A stretch of DNA of 64,000 bases from Macrostomum hystrix (GCA_950097015.1 CATNEN010000038.1:4261001-4325000), one strand, 5' to 3'; numbered from the stretch's first letter, positions 10,800 to 22,946 are shown. The notes: generated from the sequence alone by a model not told the origin. Translations and numbers: made by a program.

Positions 10800-11530
10800 C
10801 AGACGGTTAACCTGATGCGCACGGCTGAGCGCACGCTTCCGAGCCTCATTTTTGTTCAGGAGCCCTGGCTTTCCAAAGGTAAGTCTATCCAATATACCTT
10901 CGGGATTTGACTGTTCTTGCATGGCGGATACCCCTCGCCCCAGATCGCTGATCTTTGCTGCAAATTCTCTAAAAGCGTGGATGAGACCCGACCTGCCACC
11001 GGGGACATCTGCGTGATCCAAACCCTGCACATAGTGCAGCGTAAGTTTACTCTGGTGGCGTCAGTATACCTGCCAGGCGATGCCCCACGGTCAGCGATGC
11101 GCTGGTAGCTCTCTGCGATTACGCGCATGTGCACAACTTCGAGCTCCTCATTGCCGGTGATGTGAACGCACACCACTCGCACTGGGGTAGTAAGAACATC
11201 AACGACCACAGGCACAAAGGCACAAACCTTAATTTCTGCAATGCCAGAAGCACCCCAACTTTCGACAATGGCCGTTGGTCAGAGGTCCTCGATGTGCACC
11301 CTCGTCTCCCCGGGCGTCCTCGCCAGGATATCCGGCTGGAGAGTGTGGGGAGAAGAGGAGTCCCTCTCAGACCATCGCCTCATCCGCTTCGAGGTCGTAA
11401 ATGCTACCCCGAAGAGAACTATCACCTGGAGCAGGAACATCCGAAACACCGACTGGACCAGGTTCGGCCTTGAGCTGAGCATGGGTCTGCGTGACATCGG
11501 CACCCCAGGTGACATCACAAACTGCAACAT
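10800..11530 (+). pseudogene. LINE-2 apurinic-like endonuclease remnant
   Basis: Pieces in different frames match the endonuclease/exonuclease/phosphatase fold of non-LTR elements: LIFVQEPWLSKG near the N-terminus (the E of QEPW is the metal ligand), TLVASVYLPGD, then FELLIAGDVNAHHSHWGS (GDFNAHH-type motif) at 11140-11190. A later segment (EEESLSDHRLIRFEV, 11350-11400) carries the SDH catalytic motif. This nuclease nicks the target to prime reverse transcription. Several frameshifts and stops inactivate it. Confidence 0.8.
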
Positions 11531-11539
11531 AGCTGACTA

Positions 11540-14196
11540 GATAGCCTCCAAGCTTGGAGGCACGGTCATCGATGCCTATGAGGCGGCCTGTCCCCTCAAA
11601 GCCTATAAAGGCAAGAAATCTGCCATCTGGTGGAACCCCGAGCCCGGAATCCTGAGACGACGAGCAAAGGCTCTGCAGAGGATATTTCTAAAAACCAGGA
11701 CCCCTGAAGACAGAGAAGCCTATGTTCATGCCAGTCATGAGTTCAAGGGCCAGGTCAGAAGGGCAAAAGCGGCCAAGTGGCGCCAATACTGCGAAGGGCT
11801 TGAGGGCTCCCGCCCCACTGCCGACGTGGTAAAAGCGCTCACTTAAGACAGCTTCTCCAAACTAAACGCTCTAGCTCATGCTCGGGCATTTCTTCCCCAG
11901 CATCCAGACAGCGCAGGGCCAGCCAGACCACACTGTGGGCGGGCAAGACCTAGCAAAGTCTCTCGTCACCAAATACCGCATCATACGTGCGGCAAATTTC
12001 TTTAATCCGTACAAAGCACCGGGCCCGGACGGCATCTACCCGGTCCTACCCCTCCTTCATCTACGGCATCTACCCTCCTTCCTGAAGCTGCTTGAGAGAC
12101 TGGTGCTCTGGCGCCTTCTCTCTGGGGAGCTCAAGCGTTTCCCTCTCTCTCAGAACCAGCACGCTTTTAGGGCTGGCAGGTCCACTGAGAGCGCCCTCCA
12201 CTCCATCGTGGAAAAGCTGGAACGGGCTGTGCTGGGTAACAGCTTCGCCCTTTCCTTTTTCATCGACATCGAGGGGGCCTTCGATAACGTCCGTTTCGAA
12301 ACGTTTCGTAGAGCCCTTAAATCTAGGGCCACGCACCCCCACCTTTTCCGCTGGATCATGTACATGATCCAGCACCGCTCTGTGATGGCCAACCTCAATG
12401 GGCTCTCGCTTTCAGCGCCAGTCCAGAAAGGGGGCCCGCAGGGCGGGATTCTTACTCCTCTCCTTTGGAATCTTGTCATGGATGAGCTGCTTGAGGATGC
12501 TCAGCCAGATCCGGTCCAAAAAGTGGGATACGCTGACGATGTGACCGCCACCTGCGCGGGACCTTCAGCGGACACCACTAGGGACCTCATCCAGGGTTCC
12601 ATCAACAGAGCTGAAAGCTGGGCGACCCGCTGCGGGCTCAGACTCTCCGAGTCCAAGACCGTGGCGATCATGTTTACCAGCAAGCTGCGTTGGACCATGA
12701 AACCCCTCACTCTCTACGGCAAGGACATGCCTTGGTCTGATCTTGGACCATATGCTAAACTGGAGTCACCACCTCCGCTTCAAAACCAAGAGGGCCTTGG
12801 CGATACTGGCGTAAGTTAGGCGAGCCGTTGGGAACACTTGGGGCCTCACCCCCCAGATGCTCTGGTGGATCTACACAACGATCATCAGACCTTCGATCTC
12901 GTACGCCAGCCTCATCTGGGCTAGCGCCACGAGTACCCAGGGAAACCTGGATGCGCTTTACAGGGTGCAGGGCAGAGCCTGTCGCATGACCATGGGCGCC
13001 TCACCCTCCACTCCCTTCAAAGGCATGAACGCCTTCCTGGGAGCCACTCCTTTGGACATCTTCGTCAAGGGAGAAGCCGCGAAGAGCACCATATAGGCAC
13101 CTTATGGATGCCGGCGTGACTTTCAATTTCTCGAGAGCCTTCAAAAAGCGCTCTCTCACTCCCCACTCCGATCTGTGCCTGAAGATTCTGGTGAGTGCGA
13201 GTGCAACATCCTCTCCGATGCAATACCCGCCACTCTGATCCTGAGCCACAGGTACAAGGTCGAAATTCAGCCTTGCCAGGAGGCAAACGACAGCTGGACC
13301 GACCCTGAAATCCACTGTTATACCGACGGCTCCCTGATGAACGGAATCTCGGGATTCTGTATCTACCCTGTAGGAGCCTGTATCTACAATGGAGGAGAGG
13401 TCACCTGGACTCACTCCCAGCACACTGGGAAAAACTCCAGCGTTCTTCAGAACGAGATGTTCGCTATCAGTTCATGTGCAGCAGAGTTGCACCAGAGGGG
13501 GCTCACTGACCGGAAGATCATTTTCCACTCCGACAGTCAAGCCGCCCTCCGGGCCCTCGACCGTGCTCTAAGACCACCTTGGACTGCAACGCCCAGCTCA
13601 ACGGGCTGGCACGGGCCAACGAGGTCAAGCTCAAATGGATCCCAGGTCACGCTGGCTTCCCAGGGAATGAGATGGCGGACCAGCTCACAAAAGCTGGAGC
13701 AGCCAGCACCCTGGCGGGGCCAGGGCCTGGCGCTCCTATCCCCGTCACTGTGACCAACCTCAAGCTGAAGCGCTGGATGGAGGCCCAGCACCTGGACAGA
13801 TGGACCAAGACCCAGAAATGCAAGCAGTCCAGGGCAGCGGTCCCATGTCCGTCTCACCGCCTGCACAAAGCCCTCTTAAAGCTGAACCGCAGAGATCTCC
13901 GCGCAGTAAGCATGGCCCTCTCAGGGCATGGCTGTTTTTCTCGGCATCGATATCTCCAGGGCCAGCTCCTGGAGGACAAATGCACCTTTTGTAGCTCGGG
14001 CAGCGAAAATGCCGAGCACTTCATCAGTTTTCACCAGGGCAAAGCTACCTTAGGCCTAACCCAACTCTCTCCGATTTGCAGGCCCGAGAGCATCCCTCAG
14101 CTTGCCCGGTACCTACGGGATACGGGGCGAGCCAACGTCTTCCCCACCGACAGTGCGGAGGACCACGCTGCAGGCGAGTCCGACGGGCCACCCTGA
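11540..14196 (+). pseudogene. LINE-2 ORF2 remnant: linker, reverse transcriptase, RNase H, C-terminus
   Basis: The linker (KKSAIWWNPE) is at about 11600. RT is open at 11878-12819 with YKAPGPDGIYPV, FFIDIEGAFDNVRFE, KGGPQGGILTPLLWN and VGYADDVTA. The downstream part is frameshifted near 12815. RNase H motifs follow (CYTDGSLMNG, FHSDSQAALRAL, KWIPGHAGFPGNEMADQLT) at 13310-13700. The last frame (13579-14196) reaches a broken C-terminal knuckle (CTFCSSGSENAEHF). Compared with LINE-1 it is about 60-70% alike in protein, so they are separate lineages or old copies of one family. A segment of RT between fingers and palm is deleted near 12050. Confidence 0.8.
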
Positions 14197-14509
14197 GCAA
14201 CACCACCTCTCCTGAGGTCGTCTGGTTTGCGAGGGGTTAGCGGAATGGGCGGTCCCCTCCGCCTCCTCGCTGCGTCCGCCGGTACGGAGCACCCTGCAGC
14301 TAAGTCAGTAAGTCAAGAGCGTTTGATTTATAGGTGTATTAGTCGCTGATTAAAGTATCATGCATGTAAAATAGTTCATACACATGTCAGCAGTTTTGGC
14401 TTGTACAAATGGCAGCAATTATTAATTGTTATTTTTGTTATTTTATTCACACATACCTAAAAATTAAATTGCAATAAGTATAGCTATAGTCTTTGTGACC
14501 CTCCTGCAC

Positions 14510-15095
14510 TATGGGGATCAGGACCCGGTCGCTGATGGATGTGTGGCAACCCTGCATGATGGAGATCAGGACCCAGTCGCTGATGGATGTGTGGCAACCC
14601 TGCATGATGGGGATCAGGACCCGGTCGCTGATGGATGTGTGGCAACCCTGCATGATGGAGATCAGGACCCGGTCGCTGATGGATGTGTGGCAACCCTGCA
14701 TGATGGAGATCAGGACCCGGTCGCTGATGGATGTGTGGCAACCCTGCATGATGGGGATCAGGACCCAGTCGCTGATGGATGTGTGGCAACCCTGCATGAT
14801 GGGGATCAGGACCCGGTCGCTGATGGATGTGTGGCAACCCTGCATGATGGAGATCAGGACCCGGTCGCTGATGGATGTGTGGCAACCCTGCATGATGGAG
14901 ATCAGGACCCGGTCGCTGATGGATGTGTGGCAACCCTGCATGATGGAGATCAGGACCCGGTCGCTGATGGATGTGTGGCAACCCTGCATGATGGGGATCA
15001 GGACCCAGTCGCTGATGGATGTGTGGCAACCCTGCATGATGGGGATCAGGACCCGGTCGCTGATGAATGTGTGGCAACCCATCTCGATGGGGATC
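14510..15095. repeat. Minisatellite, 48-bp unit, about 12 copies (right arm)
   Basis: Same 48-bp unit as 1350-2512 in reverse orientation, but half as many copies. The order of the variant units at the two ends is preserved, which points to loss or gain of internal units after the arms formed. Confidence 0.95.
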
Positions 15096-15764
15096 AGTTG
15101 CGAGGATTCTGTTTGGGATCTTGCCATGAAGATAGTTCAGAAACCATAAAAGAACCAAACAATTTGACAGGCAACTGAACCGCTGAAGAGTACAGCTGCT
15201 AACACTGAAAGATGAGAATTTGTTGTAGAAATTGTTTGAAACGTACGCCTTACAGGAGAATAATATAAGTATGCGCATCGTTTAATGGCTTTCAAATAGC
15301 TAGTATATTTATCATAAAAATAGGGCATCAAACTGCGAAATGCTTAAGGTGTGGTGTACTCAGTGTAAAATAGCGAAAATACTGTCGAATGACAAGAGTG
15401 TTTCTCAAGATATGTAATTATCAGCCTTACGCGCTGACTAGCGAAATATTATAATAATAAAAAACAGACAGTCAACGTCAACCCTGGCTGTACTTTTGTA
15501 GTGTGAGCAGTCATAGCTCTGAAATATCCGTCAGAGCACAGGATCAAGGGCTCCGAAAATGTGCATCTCGAATGTGCACCGAAAATTGACTCAGGACAAG
15601 TCGAACAGGATGTGCTTATAGAAACTTCCAGCGAGAGCCACATGTTCCTGAAAGGAAACATAGGTAATAGGATGTTGTACCTTTTTATTTTTTAATTTAG
15701 ACAAAACAGCCAATTTTTCAAAAGCAGGGGGAATGAAAGAGGTGCTGGGAAGAGGGAGGGGACT

Positions 15765-16485
15765 ATCAAGGACGGCGGGAGGAATGCCAAGGAGGATAGG
15801 AGAGGGGACTGTCAAGACCAGGGAGGATAAGGGAGGGGACTGTCAAGGATGGCAGGAGGAATGCCATGGAGGATGGGGAGGGGACTATTAAGGATGGCGG
15901 AAGGAATGCCATGGAGGATGGGAAGGGGACTGTCAAGGATGGCATGAGGAATGCCATGGAGGATGGGGAGGGGACTGTCAAGGATGGCGGGAGGAATGCC
16001 ATGGAGGATGGGGAGGGGACTGTCAAGGATGGCGGAAGGAATGCCATGGAGGATGGGGAGGGGACTGTCAAGGATGGCAGGAGGAATGCCATGGAGGATG
16101 GGGAGGGGACTGTCAAGGATGGCAGGAGTAATGCCATGGAGGATGGGGAGGGGACTATTAAGGATGGCGGAAGGAATGCCAAGGAGGATGGGAGAGGGGA
16201 CTGTCAAGGCCAGGGAGGATAAGGGAGGGGACTGTCAAGGATGGCAGGAGGAATGCCATGGAGGATGGGGAGGGGACTATTAAGGATGGCGGAAGGAATG
16301 CCAAGGAGGATGGGAGAGGGGACTATTAAGGATGGCGGAAGGAATGCCATGGAGGATGGGAAGGGGACTGTCAAGGATGGCATGAGGAATCCCATGGAGG
16401 ATGGGGAGGGGACTGTCGAGGATGGGGAGGGGACTGTCAAGGATGGCAGGAGGAATGCCATGGAGGATGGGGGAGGGGACTATCA
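15765..16485. repeat. Minisatellite, 45-bp unit (outer array of right arm)
   Basis: Reverse copy of the array at 1-690, with the same shortened and variant units in the same order, then about 25 more bases that the left arm would show only before base 1. Confidence 0.9.
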
Positions 16486-16489
16486 AGGA

Positions 16490-16930
16490 ACAGAAAGTGT
16501 TAGAGGAGCTGTGGTAGAGGAGCATGGGTAGAGTAGAAAGGCCAGTAGAGGAACAGGGGTTAGAGGAGCAGGGGTTGAGGTGCTGGGGTAGAGGAGCAGG
16601 GGTTAGAGGAGCAGGGGTTAGAGGTGCAGGGGTAGAGAGGCAGGGCCAGTAGAGGAGCAAGGTGTAGAAGAGTAGGGTAGAGGTGCAGGGGTAAAGAGGC
16701 AGGGCCAGTAGAGGAGCAAGGTGTAGAAGAGTAGGGTAGAGGTGCAGGGGTAGAGAGGCAGGGCCAGTAGAGGAGCAAGGTGTAGAAGAGTAGGGTAGAG
16801 GTGCAGGGGTAGAGAGGCAGGGCCAGTAGAGGAGCAAGGTGTAGAAGAGTAGGGTAGAGGTGCAGGGGTAGAGAGGCAGGGCCAGTAGAGGAGCAAGGTG
16901 TAGAAGAGTAGGGTAGAGGTGCAGGGGGGT
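16490..16930. repeat. Minisatellite, 59-bp unit
   Basis: About five full G-rich units (GGTGCAGGGGTAGAGAGGC, then CAGTAGAGGAGCAAGG, then GTGTAGAAGAGTAGGG), preceded by irregular GTAGAGGAGCAGGGG-type units. As 59 is not a multiple of three, translations rotate through all frames. It may be the next section of the foldback arm or independent. Confidence 0.85.
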
Positions 16931-19900
16931 AAAGAAGCAGTTGGTAGAGAAACAGTGGGTGGAGGAGGAGTTGATAGGGGAACAGGGGGTAGTAGAGCAG
17001 TTGATAAAGGAACAGGTAGCAGGATGAAGAGTAGCAAGGGTAGTAAATGAGCCAGAGGAACAGGAGCAATGAATAGGAGAAAAGGAATGGAAAAGAAACA
17101 AAAAAGTATATATATTTATATAATATATAGAAACAAACATATTTGTCATTAGTTATTATTCCTAAGAAATATTTTTTGGCAATAATCTAGCTGTCTATGA
17201 GCCTATATATATTTGAATATATCTAAGCCATATAAGAATTAATAAATTATTGAATTATTATTTCATGGTTAAAAAATATATATGATAATAAAATTTAAAT
17301 ATGTCAGCTTCTAATAAACTATAAATTTTACTTGTGTTGCTGTTTAGCAATAAATATTAATAATAGTACTCATAATAGTAGCTATCACACTATTAGCTTA
17401 GGCTTGGGGCTGTGCCTGTTCTTTAACAAGCCTAGCTAGGAAAACATTCTAAATAGCTAATGTCTAGCAGAACATGCTTTTTAGCTAGATTTTTGCTAGA
17501 AGCTAGCTATATTTGCTAGCTAAACTTTCTACTATGGTCTGAGCCATGGGGTCTGTTTATAACTATGGCTATAGGCCTATAGCCATCCATTCATATCTAG
17601 CTAGGCATAGGTAGGCCAACATTCAATAGCTAGCAAATTATAATTAGCAATAATAGGCCTATAGGAAACAATAATATACAAATAAATTGTAAAGAAACTG
17701 TATCGAATCGATTGTATTGATCCTGGTAACTCTATAAAAGAGTCAGTCATTGAAACGATATCTAACAGCATTGATTATATTATATTTAAGCACGTACATT
17801 TGTGCCCCATATTAAAGCATTGCATTGACTTTGAAAGCTAAAGCTGCGCGTATCGCTACGCCGCTGCGCGCAGAGAACCGCTTTGAAGGCTCGTGTTGTA
17901 ACACAGAATTGGCTTTACAGAGTGTAACACGAGTGGGTACCGTAGGCCTACGAATAGCCAACTTCTAATTTCTTCCAGCATGTGTGTTGATTTCGAATTC
18001 GCGCCAGCTTTGTTTTAAAAGTAATATTTCAACAGGCTATTTCATGAAGCCAAAGGCATATAAAACGACTCTAAGATGCAAAAAGGATCGCGCAAAGGCA
18101 TGTAAACTAAAAATATAACACCGCTTTTCATGCGCAATAACGCGCAAAATATAATTTACATTTATCTGATTCACCGCCGATTCACCGCCTATAATAAAAC
18201 AAAAAATCGCTCTTTTGCCGTCCCGACGAAACGCGCAGTGCTAGAAATTTAGGCGCATCTCTAAATTAACTTGCGCCATCGATTTTATACAGTTTTGGCT
18301 GTTGAAAATTTATTTAAAAAATCGGTGAAATCCAGTGGCGGTGAAATCAGTACTTAGTCAATTATCGTGGCTGGGTCACGAACATGATTGTGAATTTGAA
18401 CTGGGCCTAATTGTCTTTGACTTTATTACACTGTTGCGTGTAAGAATATAAATTTGTAAGAAAATTATTATTGTCTCATTCGCTGACTGAACGGAAACAG
18501 ACGTAGCAAAAATATGATTATTTAATATAGACACCCTCAGCTCAGCCAGAGCCAGCCTTTAGCCTTGCCCTTGCAGCCCATACTATTTCAAATTCTAATT
18601 AGGCCCTAGACACATTCGTAAGGCACATTTACAAAATGAAAGTCCGTTACTGCAGTTTTGTGTCTATTGCTAGCTTCTATTCTAGAAAAAGTATAGCATA
18701 CACAATACAATAGAATATGTATATCAATGTAGGCCCTATTTCTTTTTATTCTGTACTGTTATAAAAACGTGGACAATTACACAGCCATAGGATAGCCTAA
18801 ATGATGTTTTCCTCTAAAAAAAGAAAATTTGCAAAGCTAGGCCTAGCTTATTTTAATTTTCTACCATCAGATTTTTGCTAATCTTATCAATTATTCTTTC
18901 TAATCTCTTTTACTCAAGATTGACCTGACACTTCACTTGCGCTTGGCTAGTACTTAGTAGGCTCATATGTAGACAATGCAGCTTAGAATTTTCAAATTTT
19001 CAGTCAAATTTAGGTTAGACCTACTCACATAAACTTAACCTTTTCAGTCTTTTAGTTTTTTTCTGGAATGTTTTAAAGTGAATTTGCCACATCTTCTGAA
19101 AATGTTGTACTAAAAATAAAATAGGGGCCTAATAGGCCTAATAAGTTTATATTTTGGCACTTGTATCTATATTATGTTTTGTAGGAGTAGGCCCCTAATA
19201 GGGATTTTTTGACTTATTACCTATATCCTATACTTATTACCTAATTTGTAGGTTGTTGGAAGGCTCAACTTAATTTTCTTTAATTTTAGACAATTTTTTA
19301 TCTGTGATATTATGCACAGACTGGTCAATGAATGTACATTGATTATTGAAACAATTTGATAGGTTGAGGGCTAAAACATGCACTGACACGCAGGTGAGTA
19401 AACACTGCAAGAGTGAGACAGCGCACGAGAGAAAGGGAGTAAGATAACATATAAAGTAAATGAGGTCTAAATCCTAAAAGTGCAACCGCAAACCCAACAG
19501 TAAATTCTCATTTACTTGGTTTTTATGGACTTAAGAGACTGAGGATTTATCAAAATAATATTTAGCAAAAAACAATAGTTTATTTAGTATACTATAAAAT
19601 TAGCAGAAATCTTGTAACTAGAAAATCAGATCTATATTTAAACTATTTGTCCTGACCTTAATTTGTATTAACACAGATAGAAAATATGTTAGAAAGCAGC
19701 AAAACTCTATACTATTCTTTCTAATATAGGACACAGGCTCTATATTTTTTTGCAAGTTCTACATACTGATTTAAAATAGAGTCTTACTTTACTATGAGTG
19801 AGTCAGATCTCAATCTTCACTTCTTGTCCCAAATAGAAGTTTATTATTGTCTTCTCTACTCTCTATTTTTATACCTCAAAATTTATTTAACAAGCACAGA

Positions 19901-20303
19901 AGCAATTTAACTTTATCAATTTACTGTAAACATAAAACAGCATTGTAGCTCGTATATTTGCCTCTTCCCTTCTTACTAAGGATATATATCTTGACATGAG
20001 AGATGGGACACAAGTTAAATCTTAAAGATTAGATTAGAACCTTATCCTGATCTTGACTGCTTAAATTTTGGCAATTCGCATAGTATAAACATCGATTTGC
20101 AAGAAGATGGTTAAGCATTAAAAACATTAACATCAAGTTTAAATTATCAAATATAAACTATACATTAAAGTCATGTACAATTTATATATCGTATTGTAAG
20201 GCTTAAATTCAATACCATACCTGAAAATATAATAATAACCAATTTAGAACATCTACCTATGCATAGAAGATCTAACCATACATATTTTAAGGACTACAAT
20301 AAT
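16931..20303. other. AT-rich intergenic region, no gene found
   Basis: More than 3 kb of AT-rich DNA with many TAGCTAG-like short motifs at 17390-17640, no long open frame and no conserved domain in any frame. A 185-bp segment at 18166-18350 begins CTGATTCACCGCC and ends in the near inverse GGCGGTGAAATCAG, so it may be a small MITE. A pair of 8-bp inverted repeats (CTCGTGTT and AACACGAG) lies at about 17890-17935. Confidence 0.6.
18166..18350. mobile_element. Possible short MITE with 13-14 bp terminal inverted repeats
   Basis: The ends CTGATTCACCGCC and GGCGGTGAAATCAG are inverse copies apart from one extra T. Each end also carries a second TTCACCG-like motif just inside. I see no convincing target duplication, so this is tentative. 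Confidence 0.25.
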
Positions 20304-20612
20304 TATTTATTTATTTTTTTGATTACACCTGCCCCACTCGGGTCAGATGTGCAGCCAACAGCATAGCCGCAGCTATTGCGCGGCGCATCTGAAGGCTGCG
20401 TATGGCTGTTTAGTCCATGGACTGGGGGATGCCACACCCACCTTAAATTATCCCAGCTAATGCTGGTACCCATTTAACAGCTGGGTGAACTGAAGCAATG
20501 CAGAGTTAAGTGTCTTGCTAAAGGACACAAATTGTTCCAGTGGAGACGGGAATCGAACCCCCGACCTTCAAGTCGTGAGTCCGACGCCCTAACCACTAGG
20601 CTACAACCTCTC
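20304..20612 (-). mobile_element. tRNA-derived SINE with perfect 11-bp target-site duplication
   Basis: Read on the minus strand: a tRNA-like head with A box (TAGCCTAGTGG) and B box (GGTTCGATTCC), a body containing GTCCTTTAGCAAGACACTTA and CAGTTCACCCAGCTG, and CCATGGACT near the 3' part. It ends in a TTTATT-type tail. The sequence ACTACAATAAT stands at both edges (20293-20303 and 20613-20623). Related copies lie at 26425-26705 and 61396-61650. Polymerase III would transcribe it and a LINE would mobilise it. Confidence 0.9.
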
Positions 20613-20770
20613 ACTACAATAATATTTCTTATAAGTAGTTTCAGTAGTTTTTGAATCAAGTTACTTAATATCTATTTCTCTTGACATAGCTATAGCTCAT
20701 ATATTCTATCTACTTATCTCCATTTTACAGCAGTGTAGAAATCAAATGCAAGCACGTGCTTAACAACAGC

Positions 20771-22905
20771 ATGTCACCGAACTTGGCTGTTGGCATGAAC
20801 TACCTGTATCATTCCATATGCTTGTACCTATACTTGCTAGCAACAATTAGTTTGCTTTGCTCAGCTTCTGATCCGCATCAGGGCAGGTGCGAATGGAGCG
20901 AATGGCGCTGCCTAAACAGGCCAGATGGTGTTGGCTGCGTTGCTCAACGCAGTCGCCTCTGTTGCAATGCGACAGTCGGCAACTGTCACTTGGACAGTGT
21001 TGTACACAAGACTCTGTATAGCAGGGCTGAACAGCTAGCCGAAGGTGTCATCTGTCTGCGGCGCGATGTTCTTGGTGGCGGCGATAGCGGCGGCGTTGCT
21101 AGCAGCAGCGGCGGAAGCGCGCCTTCGGTTGTCGCCGAGCACCAAGACGCTTCAATGCTGGCCGATTCGTCATCCACGGCCTCATTCTGCCTGTCTAGGC
21201 CGCAGTTTGACGGCTCGAAATTTCCTCTCCCCGGCTGGTGTCCGTGGACGGCCTGGTCCAGCTGGACTCTAGAGTGCCGGGCAGGCCTAGCCCGCCTGCC
21301 CGCGGATCTGGCTGGGCTCATTGTGCAGTTAAACAATGATACTGACGGTGAGCTGAGAGCCGTGAGCGGCAGCTGCTTTCGTTACTATCTATAAACTGCA
21401 TATAATCTGTGGCTGTGACTGCTGGAAGTTACAGTTACAGACATGTCGCTAATTTGTACAAAACCCATGTCTACCATATTTATTTTCGCTGGCTCTATTG
21501 TAATCCGGGTTACTAAGTTACTAATTCATAATATTAATATAAACGTAGCCTCAAAAAGCAAAAACTGATTAGGATGGCTCGTAATTTGTCAGGTGTAAAT
21601 AATAAACTGCAGTGTATGATAGTAGCTCTGCTCTCTCCTGTTTTGTGAGCAGAATCCCCCCAATGCCAACATTGACATCGCCCCGCCCTGTCTCCCCATG
21701 GCCAGCCTTCAAATACGCCGGTCGCAGTCGTGGCTGCTACTGCCCCGCCAGTCCTGATCCCGACTACACCTGCGACGGCAGCCGACTCGACTGGCGTTTC
21801 AAGCCCCTGCTGCCTGCTGTGTCGCCACCAGAGACCGCAGCGCCGCCTGTCCTCTGCCAGTGGTGCAGCTGGGAGTCCTGGCTGCCCGCCTGCACCTGCC
21901 CCGTGGCTAGCGGCGACCAACCGGCCCCCAGGCGACGTCGGCGCTGTCTGTGCGTTACAGCCGGCGACAAACTGCTGAATGCTACCAGCTTGACTAACTC
22001 AACCGGCACTGGTTTGCAAGCCAGTTGCGGAGACGGCGCCGACCTGCAGATTGCCATCAGCGCCGAGTCCGTCTGTCCGGGCTGCTCGCACCTGCACGCT
22101 AGCTATCAGGTGTCCCAGTTTCTTAACCCGCTGGCTATCGGCTTTGCCGTCTATTTACTAGTGGCGCTGGCCGCCTTCCTGCTCTGCCGATTGTTCTGCG
22201 GAAATCCAAGGCACAGGTGAGACTGATTGGTTACCTGAATCACTAGCTAACATTTTATTTGTTACCTCGTTTTTCTGCTGCTCGTATTGTATCGGTTGCT
22301 ACCCAGATTGCATCGGTTGCTACCCTTATTGAATCGGTTGCTACCCTGATTGAATCGGTTGCTACCTTGCTTGTATCGGTTGCTACCTTGCTTGTATCTG
22401 TTGCTACCTTGCTTGCATCGGTTGCTACCTTGCTTGTATCTGTTGCTACCTTGCTTGCATCGGTTGCTACCTTGCTTGTATCGGTTGCTACCTTGCTTGT
22501 ATCGGTTGCTACCTTGCTTGTATCGTTTGCTACCCAGATTGCATCGGTTGCTACCCAGATTGCCTCGGTTGCTACCCAGTTTGCATCGGTTGCTACCCAG
22601 ATTGCCTCGGTTGCTACCCAGATTGCATCGGTTGCTACCCAGATTGCCTCGGTTGCTACCCAGATTGCATCAGTTGCTACCTTGGATGTATTAGTTTCTA
22701 TACATAGCTACTTTTATTGAACTGAGGACGCGAGTTTCATTTAATTAATCGATTAATGCTGGAAAAAAAATTACTATATTTTTTAGTACTCTTAAAACAC
22801 CTTATGCCATCCAACTTCAGCGATGCCAACAGTCGGGACCAGCTGTCTGTTGATGACTTTCTAGCATCGCCACCCGCCGATGAGCGGCTTACTTCGGCAG
22901 TTTGA
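20771..22905 (+). CDS. Small type I membrane protein with TSP1-like tryptophan motifs and PDZ-ligand tail
   Basis: Proposed exons are 20771-21347, 21706-22216 and 22821-22905, with phases matching (1, then 2), giving 390 residues. Residues 9-33 form a hydrophobic leader. The ectodomain is cysteine-rich with three W-x-x-W-like clusters typical of thrombospondin type 1 repeats: CEWSEWRC (40-47), WCPWTAWSSW (157-166) and CQWCSWESW (243-251). One transmembrane helix spans about 334-356, followed by a short tail ending TSAV, a class I PDZ ligand. Without splicing, stops at 21392 and 22218 would cut it. ATG 20771 or 20795 could start it. AATAAA follows at 22947. I recognise no named family. Exon 2's acceptor (CATGGCCAG) was chosen by phase. 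Confidence 0.65.
22262..22700. repeat. Minisatellite, 21-bp unit, inside intron 2 of the TSP1-like gene
   Basis: About 20 units of GTTGCTACCTTGCTTGTATC-like sequence, with two sub-families (CTTGCTTGTATCG and CCAGATTGCATCG) in blocks. It begins about 45 bp after the donor at 22217. Confidence 0.95.
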
Positions 22906-22946
22906 CGGTCAGGCATTGAAGGCCTGAAGTATTTACTCCGATTAAT

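Larger units (their letters stand above)
3201..14316 (+). mobile_element. Compound LINE insertion with 12-bp target-site duplication
   Basis: The sequence GAGCGTTTGATT stands at 3189-3200 and again at 14317-14328. Joining these edges restores the right arm of the foldback, since the left arm holds the same sequence uninterrupted at about 2690-2705. Inside lie two LINEs in the same direction: LINE-1 (3201-3985 and 8039-10688, interrupted by a gypsy element) and LINE-2 (10689-14316). Both end in the same tail, GCAGCTAAGTCA followed by GTAAGTCAAGA. Both carry RT, RNase H and a C-terminal CCHC knuckle, the layout of the I-group of LINEs. Both are full of frameshifts. Confidence 0.8.
14317..16490 (-). 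repeat. Right arm of the giant inverted repeat (outer part)
   Basis: Reverse complement of about 1-2705, with AT-rich inner section, 48-bp array, unique segment and 45-bp array in mirror order. The inner 68 bp of this arm lie at 3133-3200 on the far side of the LINE insertion. The arm continues past the point that pairs with base 1, so the true outer end cannot be seen from this window. Confidence 0.8.

Noticed and set aside
20540-20612. tRNA gene
   Set aside because: A and B boxes are present, but the sequence continues as a SINE body with tail and target duplications, and the tRNA fold is not maintained.
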